Positions 8,857 to 16,000 are shown, counted from the first letter of the stretch. The stretch is DNA of 64,000 bases from Sulfomarinibacter sp963741385 (GCA_963741385.1 CAVUHO010000008.1:186001-250000); one strand, 5' to 3'. Numbers and translations: made by a program. The notes: a model not told the origin generated them from the sequence alone.

Positions 8857-9219
8857 ATGAATAGAGTCCCCGTTCTGCTGCTCCCTGTGGTCATCGCCAT
8901 CACCGCAGGGTGCCCTCTGCCATCGCGCTACAGCGTAACACCCCGAAACGACACTGCGGTCAGATTGACCGATGTGCGTGTCGTTTGGACTGAGTACACG
9001 GTAACTGCCGGCATTGTGGTTCCTGGCACCGGCAAGACTGAGGCATTTCCCAACGCTAGGTTCCCTCTGGTAGCAACGGTTGAATGGAGAACCCCTGAGG
9101 GTCGCTTCCATTCGTTCAAGGTGGATGTAGCTTCATCGGTTGGCAGCCGGAGTCGTTGGGCAAACGTCGACTTGGTCTTCATCATCCGCGATATCGACCT
9201 CGTTGAGGTCGTCGATTGA
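8857..9219 (+). CDS. Cassette-encoded putative lipoprotein, 120 aa
   Basis: ATG at 8857. The N-terminus is a lipoprotein signal: MNRVPVLLLPVVIAITAGC, with lipobox ITAGC and the acylated cysteine at about residue 19. The mature region begins PLPSRYSVTPRNDTAV, carries a beta-rich body and ends with an acidic tail. Family not recognised. Single gene of its cassette. Confidence 0.72.
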   Translation: MNRVPVLLLPVVIAITAGCPLPSRYSVTPRNDTAVRLTDVRVVWTEYTVTAGIVVPGTGKTEAFPNARFPLVATVEWRTPEGRFHSFKVDVASSVGSRSRWANVDLVFIIRDIDLVEVVD

Positions 9220-9242
9220 GAAGGGATACGCTTGAAGTCGCC

Positions 9243-9311
9243 GCCTAACACCTCGTTCCAGCGGACCCTCACCCGCGGCGGGTTCGGTCCGCTGAACTCG
9301 GACCGTTAGGC
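9243..9311 (+). other. attC site 5
   Basis: 69 bp, GCCTAAC to GTTAGGC, with the CTCGTTCCAGCGGACCCTC / GGGTTCGGTCCGCTG subtype. Confidence 0.93.
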
Positions 9312-9312
9312 A

Positions 9313-9531
9313 ATGAAGGGTCAGAGAGTGCTCCTCAAGATAATCTCGTCCGTCGCAGTTGGTCTGGCCTTCTACTTCCTGCTCCCGGGATATCTCGATT
9401 CTCCGTTGACGGCGTTAAAGCGCGTTGGATTTTCAGTCGCAGCCGCTATCGGTTGTTTCCTTCTGGCATCGCTGCTTTATCGCCGGGCGGGTCGACCGTT
9501 GTCGTGGCCGCCACAACCACGGAAGGACTAG
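9313..9531 (+). CDS. Cassette-encoded small membrane protein, 72 aa
   Basis: The ATG lies two bases after the attC5 core, so no normal ribosome-binding site fits except within attC itself. Two transmembrane segments (about residues 6-26 and 37-56), then a basic, proline-rich tail. Unknown family. Confidence 0.6.
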   Translation: MKGQRVLLKIISSVAVGLAFYFLLPGYLDSPLTALKRVGFSVAAAIGCFLLASLLYRRAGRPLSWPPQPRKD

Positions 9532-9590
9532 GCAAACGTGAACCATCCGCCTATTCTGTTGCGTAGGTTCAAGTTTGAAGTGCGACAATC

Positions 9591-9659
9591 GCCTAACACC
9601 TCATTCCAGCGGACCCCCACCCGCGGCGGGTGGCGTCCGCTGAATTCGGACCGTTAGGC
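9591..9659 (+). other. attC site 6
   Basis: 69 bp, GCCTAAC to GTTAGGC. The preceding ~40 bp (TTCAAGTTTGAAGTGCGACA) is also found before attC13 at about 12945-12967, hinting at a duplicated cassette end. Confidence 0.92.
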
Positions 9660-9875
9660 CAGGCCAAGAGATGCGAGCAATCAGTTGGGTCATCACAAAC
9701 CGAAGGGCCGAAAGCGCCATGAAAACCTGCGGCCTTTCCTTACTGTCATCTGATGATTCAACATTCCATTGGCGTCTTGGGCCTCCGCCTTTCGGGAACT
9801 CCGGGCCGAACAGCCGCTCCGGGACGGCTATGATCAATCCCGTGACGTGCCAAAGTGAAACCACGTGTTCTAATT
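9660..9875. other. Cassette body without a convincing gene
   Basis: About 216 bp between attC6 and attC7. The best open frame (from 9671) runs on into attC7 and ends within it at 9928, so most of its C-terminus is attC sequence. There is no clear ribosome-binding site. It is possibly a non-coding cassette. Confidence 0.5.
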
Positions 9876-9944
9876 GCCTAACACCTCGTTCCAGCGGACC
9901 CTCACCCGCGGCGGGTTCGGTTCGCTGAACTCGGACCGTTAGGC
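9876..9944 (+). other. attC site 7
   Basis: 69 bp, GCCTAAC to GTTAGGC, GGGTTCGGTTCGCTG variant with one arm mismatch. Confidence 0.92.
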
Positions 9945-10076
9945 CGGTCAGGTAAGTAAGGTGAGTAACAGGAGCATCACACACCGTTGTGGCAAGGGCA
10001 GTACCAAACCGGAGGCGCGGTTTCGGACACCGTCAGTGAAACGCGCTTCCGACGTGAACGAGGAAATGTTGTCCGC
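9945..10076. other. Very short cassette body, no supported gene
   Basis: Only about 130 bp between attC7 and attC8. A GTG-started frame from 9961 reads to 10143, but its last third is attC8. No family resemblance. Confidence 0.5.
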
Positions 10077-10145
10077 GCCTAACACCTCATTCCAGCGGAC
10101 CCCCACCCGCGGCGGGTGGCGTCCGCTGAATTCGGACCGTTAGGC
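10077..10145 (+). other. attC site 8
   Basis: 69 bp, GCCTAAC to GTTAGGC, consensus arms. Confidence 0.93.
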
Positions 10146-10153
10146 AAACGGAA

Positions 10154-10618
10154 ATGCGATCTGTAGCAGTCTTCAAGTGGCTCGGGGACATCCCGTACGA
10201 CGAAGCCGAGGATGACGCCGAGCGGCTTACAACCGACCTTTCCCGCCCGGTAGCGAAATCGCTCTTGCAGTCCCTGAGGCGGGAAGGATTCGCAACAAAT
10301 GTGTCAGAGCCATATGACGGTGAAGGCGGCTGGCATTTCACGGTTCAGATTGGTGAAGACACTTTCTCCCTTTTCACCATGTGGACCGGAATTGGCGATT
10401 CAGATGAAGACGTGTTCGCGGTTCAACCTGCCCTTAAACGGGGTTGTTTCAGAACGCTTTTTGGCGGGTCTGAGCCTGAGGGAAAACTGGAACCGATCGT
10501 GACTATCTTGAATCGAATCTTGAGTGCCTCGGCGGTTATCGACGAATTCCAATGGCTGAATGATGAAGAGTTCAGAGAGTCATACTGCGAGGGAAAACCA
10601 TTACCGAAGAACGCCTAA
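10154..10618 (+). CDS. Hypothetical cassette protein, 154 aa
   Basis: ATG nine bases after attC8. Soluble acidic protein with an alpha/beta look: an N-terminal DDAERLTTDLSRPVAKSLLQ helix, then GWHFTVQIGEDTFSLFTMW strands. The stop TAA (10616-10618) is supplied by the GCCTAAC of attC9, so gene and recombination site overlap. Reminiscent of small immunity- or SMI1-like proteins in size only; no family is claimed. Confidence 0.68.
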   Translation: MRSVAVFKWLGDIPYDEAEDDAERLTTDLSRPVAKSLLQSLRREGFATNVSEPYDGEGGWHFTVQIGEDTFSLFTMWTGIGDSDEDVFAVQPALKRGCFRTLFGGSEPEGKLEPIVTILNRILSASAVIDEFQWLNDEEFRESYCEGKPLPKNA

Positions 10619-10687
10619 CACCTCATTCCAGCGGACCCGAGTCCGCGGCGGCCGCGGATCCGGTCCGCTGAATTCGAACCGTTAGGC
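10613..10687 (+). other. attC site 9 (75 bp, lengthened loop)
   Basis: GCCTAAC to GTTAGGC, but the central loop reads CGAGTCCGCGGCGGCCGCGGATCCGG instead of the array-typical CCCACCCGCGGCGGGTGG. The outer arms are unchanged. Confidence 0.9.
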
Positions 10688-10694
10688 TCAGATC

Positions 10695-11405
10695 ATGGGA
10701 ACCGAAGCTGACGCACTCGTTTACTTCGCAGAGCGTGGCGAACTTCAACGGCTGAGGAAGAAGATCCAGAGTTCGGGCATTGATCTGGACGCGCAGGACC
10801 GGGACGGTCACACGGCGATGATTGCAGCGGTCAGACGCGGAAAGACAGATGTGTTACGTGTTCTTGTCGAAGCTGGAGCAGACATCAACGCGCGCGGGAA
10901 CCATGGGAAATCACCTCTCATCGAGTGCGTATCGGGGTTCTTGCGTGATCAACACCGGCAAGAGATTCTCCTGTTACTTCTGAAATCTGGAGCCGATCCA
11001 AATATTCGCGACGAATGGGGCCGGACGGCCCTGCACTACGCCTCAATGCTAGACCGTGCAACTGACGCCGAAATCCTCGTTTTACATCAGGCTAACCCGG
11101 CCATCAAAGACAATGAGGGTAAGGACTCGAAGATTGAAGCCCGCCTGGAGGGCGGCGAAAGAACCCTGGAGGTGATTGGTCCGGTCGATCCAGAGGACGA
11201 AGATCTTGCCGAGTATCACCAGGCATTACGTGATTTCGAAGACTTCGCCGATGAAGTCGAACCTGACTCTCCAGAGTTTGAGGAGCGATTCGCTGAGCAT
11301 GACGCGCGCGTCGAAGCTGCTCGACAACGACTAGTAGAGCAAGGGAAGAATCCCGAAGGCGGTACGTCGATAAAACGTCGACCATGGTGGAAATTCTGGA
11401 AGTGA
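10695..11405 (+). CDS. Ankyrin-repeat cassette protein, 236 aa
   Basis: ATG eight bases after attC9. At least three ankyrin repeats are visible at about residues 34-66 (DRDGHTAMIAAVRRGKTDVL), 67-103 (GNHGKSPLIECV) and 104-140 (DEWGRTALHYASML), each with the G-x-T/S-A/P-L-x-A pattern and following VLVEAGADINAR-type hairpin. The C-terminal ~90 residues are acidic and probably helical or coiled, ending in a basic-aromatic RRPWWKFWK tail. Ankyrin proteins mediate protein-protein contacts; the partner is unknown. Confidence 0.88.
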   Translation: MGTEADALVYFAERGELQRLRKKIQSSGIDLDAQDRDGHTAMIAAVRRGKTDVLRVLVEAGADINARGNHGKSPLIECVSGFLRDQHRQEILLLLLKSGADPNIRDEWGRTALHYASMLDRATDAEILVLHQANPAIKDNEGKDSKIEARLEGGERTLEVIGPVDPEDEDLAEYHQALRDFEDFADEVEPDSPEFEERFAEHDARVEAARQRLVEQGKNPEGGTSIKRRPWWKFWK

Positions 11406-11412
11406 TTGGATC

Positions 11413-11481
11413 GCCTAACACCTCGTTCCAGCGGACCCTCACCCGCGGCGGGTTCGGTCCGCTGAACTCGGACCGTTAGGC
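11413..11481 (+). other. attC site 10
   Basis: 69 bp, GCCTAAC to GTTAGGC, CTCGTTCC/GGGTTCGG subtype shared with attC5. Confidence 0.93.
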
Positions 11482-11525
11482 AATCCGATTGGCCCTCGAA
11501 CCACTTGAGATGAAGGGAGCCTCAA

Positions 11526-11957
11526 ATGGGTGTACTCACAGACATCGTCGTGGCAGACAGTAGTGAAGCAATTGCTGTTGCGCAATCCAGTGTGCCTAGC
11601 CGCGATTGGGAAGGAATTGATGCGAAAGGAATTGAGCATGTGAAGCTTGCGCAGCTTTCCGCTATTCTTCGGGACGAGTCATATGACCCTGATTTCGTGA
11701 CGCAGATAGAGGATCTTGCTGAAGTTTCGGAGGAAGGGCCATGGGTGTTCCGGTTACCCCAGGATTTTGTGCACCGTCTCGCCTCCCTGAGTGAGGACCA
11801 GACTCCTGTTGTGGCGGAGAAATGGGCCAAAACCGAGGAGTTCATCCTTGATGGCTGGGCCGCCTCAGACGTCGCATCTGTCCTCTCCGATCTCCATCGC
11901 GTGGCCGAGATTGCATGTTCAAGGGACAAGGCCCTGCTGATGTGGATGTCGCTTTAG
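11526..11957 (+). CDS. Hypothetical cassette protein, 143 aa
   Basis: ATG at 11526 behind AAGGGAG at 11514-11520. Soluble acidic protein rich in helices, with no signal peptide. Segments such as EGPWVFRLPQDFVHRLASL and VLSDLHRVAEIACSRDKALL suggest a compact helical fold. Its shape resembles small proteins common in integron cassettes and near polymorphic toxins, but no family can be named with confidence. Confidence 0.68.
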   Translation: MGVLTDIVVADSSEAIAVAQSSVPSRDWEGIDAKGIEHVKLAQLSAILRDESYDPDFVTQIEDLAEVSEEGPWVFRLPQDFVHRLASLSEDQTPVVAEKWAKTEEFILDGWAASDVASVLSDLHRVAEIACSRDKALLMWMSL

Positions 11958-11975
11958 AAATGATGAAACGGCGAT

Positions 11976-12044
11976 GCCTAACACCTCATTCCAGCGGACC
12001 CCCACCCGCGGCGGGTGGTGTCCGCTGAATTCGGACCGTTAGGC
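11976..12044 (+). other. attC site 11
   Basis: 69 bp, GCCTAAC to GTTAGGC, consensus arms. Confidence 0.93.
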
Positions 12045-12049
12045 AAGCC

Positions 12050-12544
12050 TTGAGGTTGTCGACGCTCCTCGTCATAGTGTTGTTTTGTTGGGGTTGCGGT
12101 ATGGCAAATAGCCAGGAACTTGGGATCATTGGAAGGGCCTACGAGGGCGACGTACCAGTAATCTACAAACTAATTGACGAATTGCCGGATCAGCGGACTC
12201 GCGCATCTCAACCTTGGCTGACCGTCGTTTCTTGGAAGTACGACGGTCAAGCGAACAACGGCATGCCAACTGATGACGTCCTTGAACAAATGAAAGACCT
12301 CGAACAGGCTATCGCCGACGGCCCGATCAACGACGGCGTGTGTCGACATGCCTACAGCCGGACGGGAAACGGTTTGAAGGAGCTCGTGTACTACACCTCG
12401 GATCGTGAACGATTCATGGCTGCGTTCAACACGGCCCTCAGCGATCATCCTCAATTCCCACTCGAAATCGTTTTCAATGATGATCCGAAGTGGGATGACT
12501 TTCGAGAACTCTTGGATGCATTTCGAAAAAGTGAAAACCGGTAG
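12050..12544 (+). CDS. DUF695-like exported/lipoprotein cassette protein, 164 aa
   Basis: TTG start six bases after attC11. A short hydrophobic signal (TLLVIVLFCWGCGMANS) has a plausible lipobox cysteine at about residue 16. The mature part resembles the DUF695 family: PWLTVVSWKYDGQANNGMP near residue 60, a central GNGLKELVYYTSD and a C-terminal FPLEIVFNDDPKWDDFRELL. Function of the family is unknown. Single gene of its cassette. Confidence 0.75.
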   Translation: MRLSTLLVIVLFCWGCGMANSQELGIIGRAYEGDVPVIYKLIDELPDQRTRASQPWLTVVSWKYDGQANNGMPTDDVLEQMKDLEQAIADGPINDGVCRHAYSRTGNGLKELVYYTSDRERFMAAFNTALSDHPQFPLEIVFNDDPKWDDFRELLDAFRKSENR

Positions 12545-12613
12545 GCCTAACACCTCATTCCAGCGGACCCCCACCCGCGGCGGGTGGTGTCCGCTGAACT
12601 CGGACCGTTAGGC
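12545..12613 (+). other. attC site 12
   Basis: 69 bp, GCCTAAC to GTTAGGC. The preceding gene ends with TAG on the base before it. Confidence 0.93.
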
Positions 12614-12646
12614 AACTATCGAAATTTCCCATGGAGGGCCAAGACG

Positions 12647-12943
12647 ATGAATCCAGAAGCCTTTTTTTCGCTCGCGTTTGGTCTGGTCGGTTTTGTACTG
12701 TTTGCCCAGGTGATCCGAGGCCATGACCCGTTCCCGTCCGAAACACGAGGGAAGCGCCGATTTAATAGTCTTGTAATTGCATCGACTCTGGTTATTTTCT
12801 TGGTTCAAACCATCCTGCTTTATCCGCCGATTCCGCCCTGGGCCTTTTTCACAAGTGCAATAGGATTAATTCTGGGAATCGGAAGCGCGCTTTTGGCCTT
12901 GCGAAATCCCGGCAACCAGCCGAGCAGTGGACATGATGTGTAG
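12647..12943 (+). CDS. Cassette-encoded small membrane protein, 98 aa
   Basis: ATG at 12647. Three hydrophobic helices (about 5-24, 41-60 and 66-88) separated by a basic loop (SETRGKRRFN). No recognised family. Single gene of its cassette; about 25 bp lie between its stop and attC13. Confidence 0.65.
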   Translation: MNPEAFFSLAFGLVGFVLFAQVIRGHDPFPSETRGKRRFNSLVIASTLVIFLVQTILLYPPIPPWAFFTSAIGLILGIGSALLALRNPGNQPSSGHDV

Positions 12944-12967
12944 ATTCAAGTTCGAAGTGCGACAGTC

Positions 12968-13036
12968 GCCTAACACCTCATTCCAGCGGACCCCCACCCG
13001 CGGCGGGTGGTGTCCGCTGAATTCGGACCGTTAGGC
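12968..13036 (+). other. attC site 13
   Basis: 69 bp, GCCTAAC to GTTAGGC, consensus arms; preceded by the same ~20-bp stretch that precedes attC6. Confidence 0.93.
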
Positions 13037-13060
13037 AGATCGCGATGGAGTGCACAAACG

Positions 13061-13339
13061 ATGCCTGAAGAAGAGTTTTTCGATGTTGCTGATCGGTTCA
13101 TCGAACTCGCAAATGAACTTGTTCGTGAATGGGGCACCCCTAGAGTCAGCGCCGCACTGCTGTTCGCGGCGACTCGATTTAACGCCCATAACTTCTTTTC
13201 AACCGACGGTGAAGAGCGAAATCGGAAGCGCGCCGTGAAGTACTACTGCGCGCAGTATCGGAAGATGCTATTGGAGAACATGGACACACTTGCGGGGAAT
13301 CAGGATTCAAGACGTGAAGAAAGAAAGGGGTCCACTTGA
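13061..13339 (+). CDS. DUF3144-like cassette protein, 92 aa
   Basis: ATG at 13061. Small helical protein: FFDVADRFIELANELVREWG at the N-terminus, then SAALLFAATRFNAHNF and KYYCAQYRKMLLENMDTL. This order of FI-x-LAN, A-A-x-RFNA and YRKML-x-EN is that of DUF3144, a family of unknown function found in proteobacteria. The C-terminal tail is charged and probably disordered. Confidence 0.72.
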   Translation: MPEEEFFDVADRFIELANELVREWGTPRVSAALLFAATRFNAHNFFSTDGEERNRKRAVKYYCAQYRKMLLENMDTLAGNQDSRREERKGST

Positions 13340-13358
13340 TCTGGCGAGCTTTCGGTGA

Positions 13359-13427
13359 GCCTAACACCTCATTCCAGCGGACCCCCACCCGCGGCGGGTG
13401 TGGTCCGCTGAATTCGGACCGTTGGCG
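13359..13427 (+). other. attC site 14 (non-canonical R' GTTGGCG)
   Basis: GCCTAAC to GTTGGCG. The outer R' differs because it belongs to the following, foreign-type cassette. Confidence 0.85.
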
Positions 13428-13578
13428 CGGCGCTTCGCGCCGCCCCAACGGACGGGAGTTAAATGTACGCCCGGTGTCCGGCGCGGCGCCGGCCAACCGT
13501 GCGTTCAAGCTGACGGACGCAGGCTACAGTCGCACGCGGCGTGCGCCTGTAGCCTGCGCCGCAGCTTAACTCCCGTCC
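13422..13578 (+). mobile_element. Gene-less cassette consisting almost only of its attC
   Basis: Between the crossover points at 13421 and 13579 there is no room for a gene. The first ~25 bp form a GGCGCGGCGCTTCGCGCCGCC hairpin, and the rest is a 143-bp attC unlike the others in this array. It is a minimal mobile cassette. Confidence 0.75.
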
Positions 13579-13585
13579 GTTAGGC
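13443..13585 (+). other. attC site 15 (143 bp, different type)
   Basis: Outer arms CAACGGACGGGAGTTAA (about 13447-13463) and TTAACTCCCGTCCGTTAGGC (13566-13585) pair almost perfectly. The long centre has its own inner repeat (GCAGGCTACAG/CTGTAGCCTGC). Length and arm sequence mark a cassette from another integron lineage. Confidence 0.85.
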
Positions 13586-13595
13586 AGACAACGTC

Positions 13596-13967
13596 ATGAG
13601 GAGTTGTATTTGTTCAGAGACCCCTACAATCATTAGTGGGTCAACGGCTTCGCCTCCTTTTGATGGATTCAGCGTAGTGGCGAGGAAAGCGGATGGCTGG
13701 CTTGAACTGCGGTGCTGCCCCAGTTGCAGCCAACATTGGCAGGTCGATGTCTGGGACAAACTTCAGGTTTGCCTCGCGATCAAAATTGATGCAAAAGAGA
13801 ACTGGAATGCATTCAACGATACCGATGCCCGAATTCAGCATCTCACCCAATCACGAGGAGGAATTTCCAACATTGAGTGCTCATGGCAGGGTTGCACAAA
13901 CCGTTCCCTTCGAGGAATGGTGTTCTGTCCGAGTTGTGCGTTTCATCGTATGGGGGTCCGTGAATAA
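13596..13967 (+). CDS. Putative zinc-binding cassette protein, 123 aa
   Basis: ATG at 13596, 11 bp after attC15. Two cysteine pairs are visible: CCPSC near residue 42 and a C-terminal set with CSWQGC and FCPSC (about residues 94-116), which could hold one or two zinc-ribbon sites. The middle holds an alpha/beta stretch (HWQVDVWDKLQVCLAIKID). Family not recognised. It may be an RNA- or DNA-binding ribbon, but this is inference. Confidence 0.65.
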   Translation: MRSCICSETPTIISGSTASPPFDGFSVVARKADGWLELRCCPSCSQHWQVDVWDKLQVCLAIKIDAKENWNAFNDTDARIQHLTQSRGGISNIECSWQGCTNRSLRGMVFCPSCAFHRMGVRE

Positions 13968-13973
13968 AGGATG

Positions 13974-14042
13974 GCCTAACACCTCATTTCAGCGGGCCCC
14001 CACCCGCGGCGGGTGGTGTCCGCTGAATTCGGACCGTTAGGC
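13974..14042 (+). other. attC site 16
   Basis: 69 bp, GCCTAAC to GTTAGGC, arm variant TTTCAGCGGGCC. Confidence 0.92.
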
Positions 14043-14071
14043 GACGATCCCCATTCGAGGTAAACTGAAGC

Positions 14072-14311
14072 GTGTCACCTACGGTCAAGATCGTCGGCCC
14101 GTATCGGTTCTTTTTCTACGCTAACGAGTTAGGGGAGCCGGCACACATTCATGTTCGACGCGACCGCTGTGTTGCTAAGTTTTGGCTCGGACACGTCGCT
14201 CTCGCACGTTCGAGGCGTTTCAGCGCGCAAGAACTCTCGCGCATCGAACAAATTGTCCGAGAGCACGAAAGAGAATTGTTGGAGGCTTGGAATGGCTTTT
14301 TCAGTAGCTAA
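14072..14311 (+). CDS. DUF4160 domain-containing protein (toxin-antitoxin-like pair, first gene)
   Basis: GTG start; 79 residues matching the whole DUF4160 family: VGPYRFFFYANELGEPAHIHVRRDRCVAKFWLG (N-terminal two-thirds), RRFSAQELSRIEQIVREHERELLEAWNGFF (C-terminus). It overlaps the next gene by 20 bp. DUF4160 and DUF2442 are regularly adjacent and are thought to act as a toxin-antitoxin-like module; the mechanism is unknown. Confidence 0.88.
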   Translation: MSPTVKIVGPYRFFFYANELGEPAHIHVRRDRCVAKFWLGHVALARSRRFSAQELSRIEQIVREHERELLEAWNGFFSS

Positions 14312-14561
14312 CATCGAGCCGCTCGCTGCCGAGGTCAACGTTACTGACCACGAGCTAGTGGTTGAGCTTGTAGACGGACGCCAGATTTCTGTGCCACTCG
14401 CGTGGTTTCCACGTCTCCTGCACGCGTCAACGGACCAGCGGAGTGAGTTTGAACTGATCGGAGATGGTGAGGGCATCCACTGGCCCGCCGTTGATGAAGA
14501 TATCAGTGTCCGCGGACTCGTGTTGGGTTACCCGTCAGCTGAGTACAAAAAGGGCGCCTAA
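14292..14561 (+). CDS. DUF2442 domain-containing protein (partner of DUF4160)
   Basis: ATG at 14292 inside the end of the DUF4160 gene; 89 residues. The DUF2442 pattern is seen in VELVDGRQISVPLAWFPRLL (about 26-45) and GEGIHWPAVDEDISVRGLVLG near the C-terminus. The stop TAA (14559-14561) lies inside the R'' box of attC17. Translational coupling with DUF4160 is likely. Confidence 0.87.
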   Translation: MAFSVANIEPLAAEVNVTDHELVVELVDGRQISVPLAWFPRLLHASTDQRSEFELIGDGEGIHWPAVDEDISVRGLVLGYPSAEYKKGA

Positions 14562-14624
14562 CACCTCATTCCAGCGGACCCCCACCCGCGGCGGGTGGTG
14601 TCCGCTGAATTCGGACAGTTAGGC
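14556..14624 (+). other. attC site 17
   Basis: 69 bp, GCCTAAC to GTTAGGC, with one mismatch in the R' side arm (GGACAG). Confidence 0.92.
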
Positions 14625-14635
14625 AGGCATAACGC

Positions 14636-14664
14636 TTGACGTTATTAACGCAAGGCGTTATTAT
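14636..14664 (+). promoter_or_regulatory. Promoter/operator of the first higBA cassette
   Basis: TTGACG (14636-14641), 17-nt spacer, TATTAT (14659-14664), then ATG at 14671. Inverted copies of ATAACGC/GCGTTAT flank the spacer (about 14629-14662), a likely autorepressor site for HigA. Confidence 0.72.
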
Positions 14665-14670
14665 TGAACC

Positions 14671-14961
14671 ATGATCCGGAGTTTCAAGGGGTCAGCCGCT
14701 GAGACAATCTTCAATCGGAAGCGGTCGAAGCGATTCCCCGCGAACCTCCATCATCTGGCACTGCGAAAGCTCCTTCTCATCGACGGTGCGGACTCGCTGG
14801 AGGACCTACGAATCCCCCCAGGAAACCGACTGGAGCAACTGAAAGGGGATCGAAAGGGGCAGCACAGTATTCGTATCAACGAACGATGGAGAATCTGCTT
14901 CACGTGGCAAGACGGTGAAGCAGATGCGGTGGAAATCGTGGACTATCACAAAGGGAAATAG
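14671..14961 (+). CDS. higB: HigB-type toxin (RelE/ParE superfamily mRNA interferase)
   Basis: 96 residues. Family features: IRSFKG at the N-terminus, LHHLALRKLLLIDGADSLEDLRIPPGNRLEQLKGDRKG in the middle and the catalytic-core strand HSIRINERWRICFTW with conserved arginines, then VEIVDYHKG. HigB cleaves mRNA on the ribosome; the following HigA neutralises it. Toxin-first order with a 2-bp gap is the standard higBA layout. The cassette has its own promoter. Confidence 0.92.
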   Translation: MIRSFKGSAAETIFNRKRSKRFPANLHHLALRKLLLIDGADSLEDLRIPPGNRLEQLKGDRKGQHSIRINERWRICFTWQDGEADAVEIVDYHKGK

Positions 14962-14963
14962 AA

Positions 14964-15269
14964 ATGACTGCTGCATTCCTTGACCCGATCCATCCTGGCG
15001 AGATCCTCCTGGAGGAGTTCCTGAATCCTCTCGGGATCAGTCAGTACCGCTTGGCAAAGGAGATCAGTGTTCCTCCGAGGCGCATCAACGAGATCGTTCA
15101 CGAAAAGCGCGGCATCTCTGCTGATACTGCCCTGCGGCTGTCCCGTTTCTTCGGGACGAGCGAACGATTCTGGCTGAACCTCCAGTTGCGGTTCGACCTC
15201 GAAACCGAAAAGGAGCGGCTGCGGGGCGTCCTGGAAGAAGAGGTTTCGGTCTACCAAGAGGCGGTGTGA
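14964..15269 (+). CDS. higA: HigA-type antitoxin (HTH, XRE family)
   Basis: 101 residues. The start IHPGEILLEEFLNPLGISQYRLAKEI is the HigA/VapI signature. The helix-turn-helix spans about 21-60 (SVPPRRINEIVHEKRGISADTALRLSRFFG), followed by SERFWLNLQLRFDLE. It represses its own promoter and binds HigB. It stops seven bases before attC18. Confidence 0.93.
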   Translation: MTAAFLDPIHPGEILLEEFLNPLGISQYRLAKEISVPPRRINEIVHEKRGISADTALRLSRFFGTSERFWLNLQLRFDLETEKERLRGVLEEEVSVYQEAV

Positions 15270-15275
15270 TCCGAT

Positions 15276-15344
15276 GCCTAACATGATCGTTTTAGCGGAC
15301 CCAAACCCTGCCGGGTTCGGTCCGCTGAATTCGGACCGTTAGGT
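15276..15344 (+). other. attC site 18 (divergent centre)
   Basis: 69 bp, GCCTAAC to GTTAGGT. The left arm reads ACATGATCGTTTTAGCGGACCCAAACCC, clearly different from neighbours, while the right arm is consensus. Confidence 0.9.
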
Positions 15345-15354
15345 GGTTGACGTC

Positions 15355-15383
15355 TGGACATCAAAACATCAAAACATTATAAT
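15355..15383 (+). promoter_or_regulatory. Promoter of the RHH/RelE cassette
   Basis: TGGACA (15355-15360), exactly 17 nt, perfect TATAAT (15378-15383), seven bases before the start codon, so the transcript is nearly leaderless. Direct repeats ACATCAAA in the spacer may be the antitoxin operator. Confidence 0.75.
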
Positions 15384-15389
15384 GTCACC

Positions 15390-15620
15390 ATGAGTGATCC
15401 CAAACGCACCACCGTCTATTTTGAGCCCGACATCCACAAGGCCCTGCGTCTAAAATCCGCTGTATCGGAACGGTCCATCTCTGAAATGGTTAACGACGCC
15501 GTCCGGACTTCATTGGCCGAGGACGCCGAAGATCTTGCTGCTTTCGATGACAGGGCGGAGGAACCGACACTCGATTTCGACGACTTCGTCAAGAAATTGA
15601 AGCGCAGTGGCAAGTTATAA
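15390..15620 (+). CDS. Ribbon-helix-helix antitoxin (CopG-like)
   Basis: 76 residues. The N-terminal RHH fold is plain: KRTTVYFEPDIHKALRLKSA (strand plus helix A), VSERSISEMVNDAVRTSL (helix B). The acidic C-terminus (DRAEEPTLDFDDFVKKLKRSG) is the typical toxin-wrapping tail. It overlaps the toxin gene by 14 bp. Confidence 0.9.
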   Translation: MSDPKRTTVYFEPDIHKALRLKSAVSERSISEMVNDAVRTSLAEDAEDLAAFDDRAEEPTLDFDDFVKKLKRSGKL

Positions 15621-15879
15621 GCTCGTTATCAAGCGCTCGGCCGCGAAAGAGATCGAGTCGATCGGTCAAAAGAAGACACGTCAACGCGTGGTCGAGAGGA
15701 TTCAAGGCCTCGCAGAGAATCCGCGGCCCCAAGGGTGCGAAAAGCTGTCGGGGAAACATTCGCGCTATCGAATCCGCCAAGGACCTTTCAGGGTCCTCTA
15801 CGAAATAGGGGACGACGAGCTCATTGTGTATGTAGTGAAGGTGGCGGATCGTCGCGATGTGTACAAAGGTCTCACCTAA
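15607..15879 (+). CDS. relE: RelE/ParE family toxin
   Basis: GTG start inside the antitoxin gene; 90 residues. RelE landmarks: YKLVIKRSAAKEIESI, PRPQGCEKLSG, SRYRIRQGPFRVLYEI and VKVADRRDVYKG at the C-terminus, matching the conserved R-x-R-x-G-x-Y-R core. A ribosome-dependent RNase is inferred from family. The stop TAA is part of the ACCTAAC box of attC19. Confidence 0.91.
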   Translation: MASYKLVIKRSAAKEIESIGQKKTRQRVVERIQGLAENPRPQGCEKLSGKHSRYRIRQGPFRVLYEIGDDELIVYVVKVADRRDVYKGLT

Positions 15880-15942
15880 CACCTCATTCCAGCGGACCCT
15901 CACCCGCGGCGGGTTCGGTCCGCTGAACTCGGACCGTTAGGC
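15874..15942 (+). other. attC site 19
   Basis: 69 bp, ACCTAAC to GTTAGGC. ACCTAAC complements the GTTAGGT that starts the same cassette. Confidence 0.93.
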
Positions 15943-15964
15943 AGGCAACCTGCAGACCGCCCAC

Positions 15965-15993
15965 TTGACAAGTGTCACGTGACAAATTACATT
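15965..15993 (+). promoter_or_regulatory. Promoter/operator of the second higBA cassette
   Basis: TTGACA (15965-15970), 17 nt, TACATT (15988-15993). A perfect 12-bp palindrome TGTCACGTGACA (15973-15984) fills the spacer, a likely HigA operator that would block RNA polymerase. Confidence 0.75.
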
Positions 15994-16000
15994 ATGAAAT

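Noticed and set aside
7026..13060. Many frames begin with a peptide of the form M-(G/V/W)-S-A-E-F-G-P-L-G
   Set aside because: This is only translation of the right half of the attC (GTGGTGTCCGCTGAATTCGG...). Real starts lie after the attC; downstream ribosome-binding sites support them in several cases.
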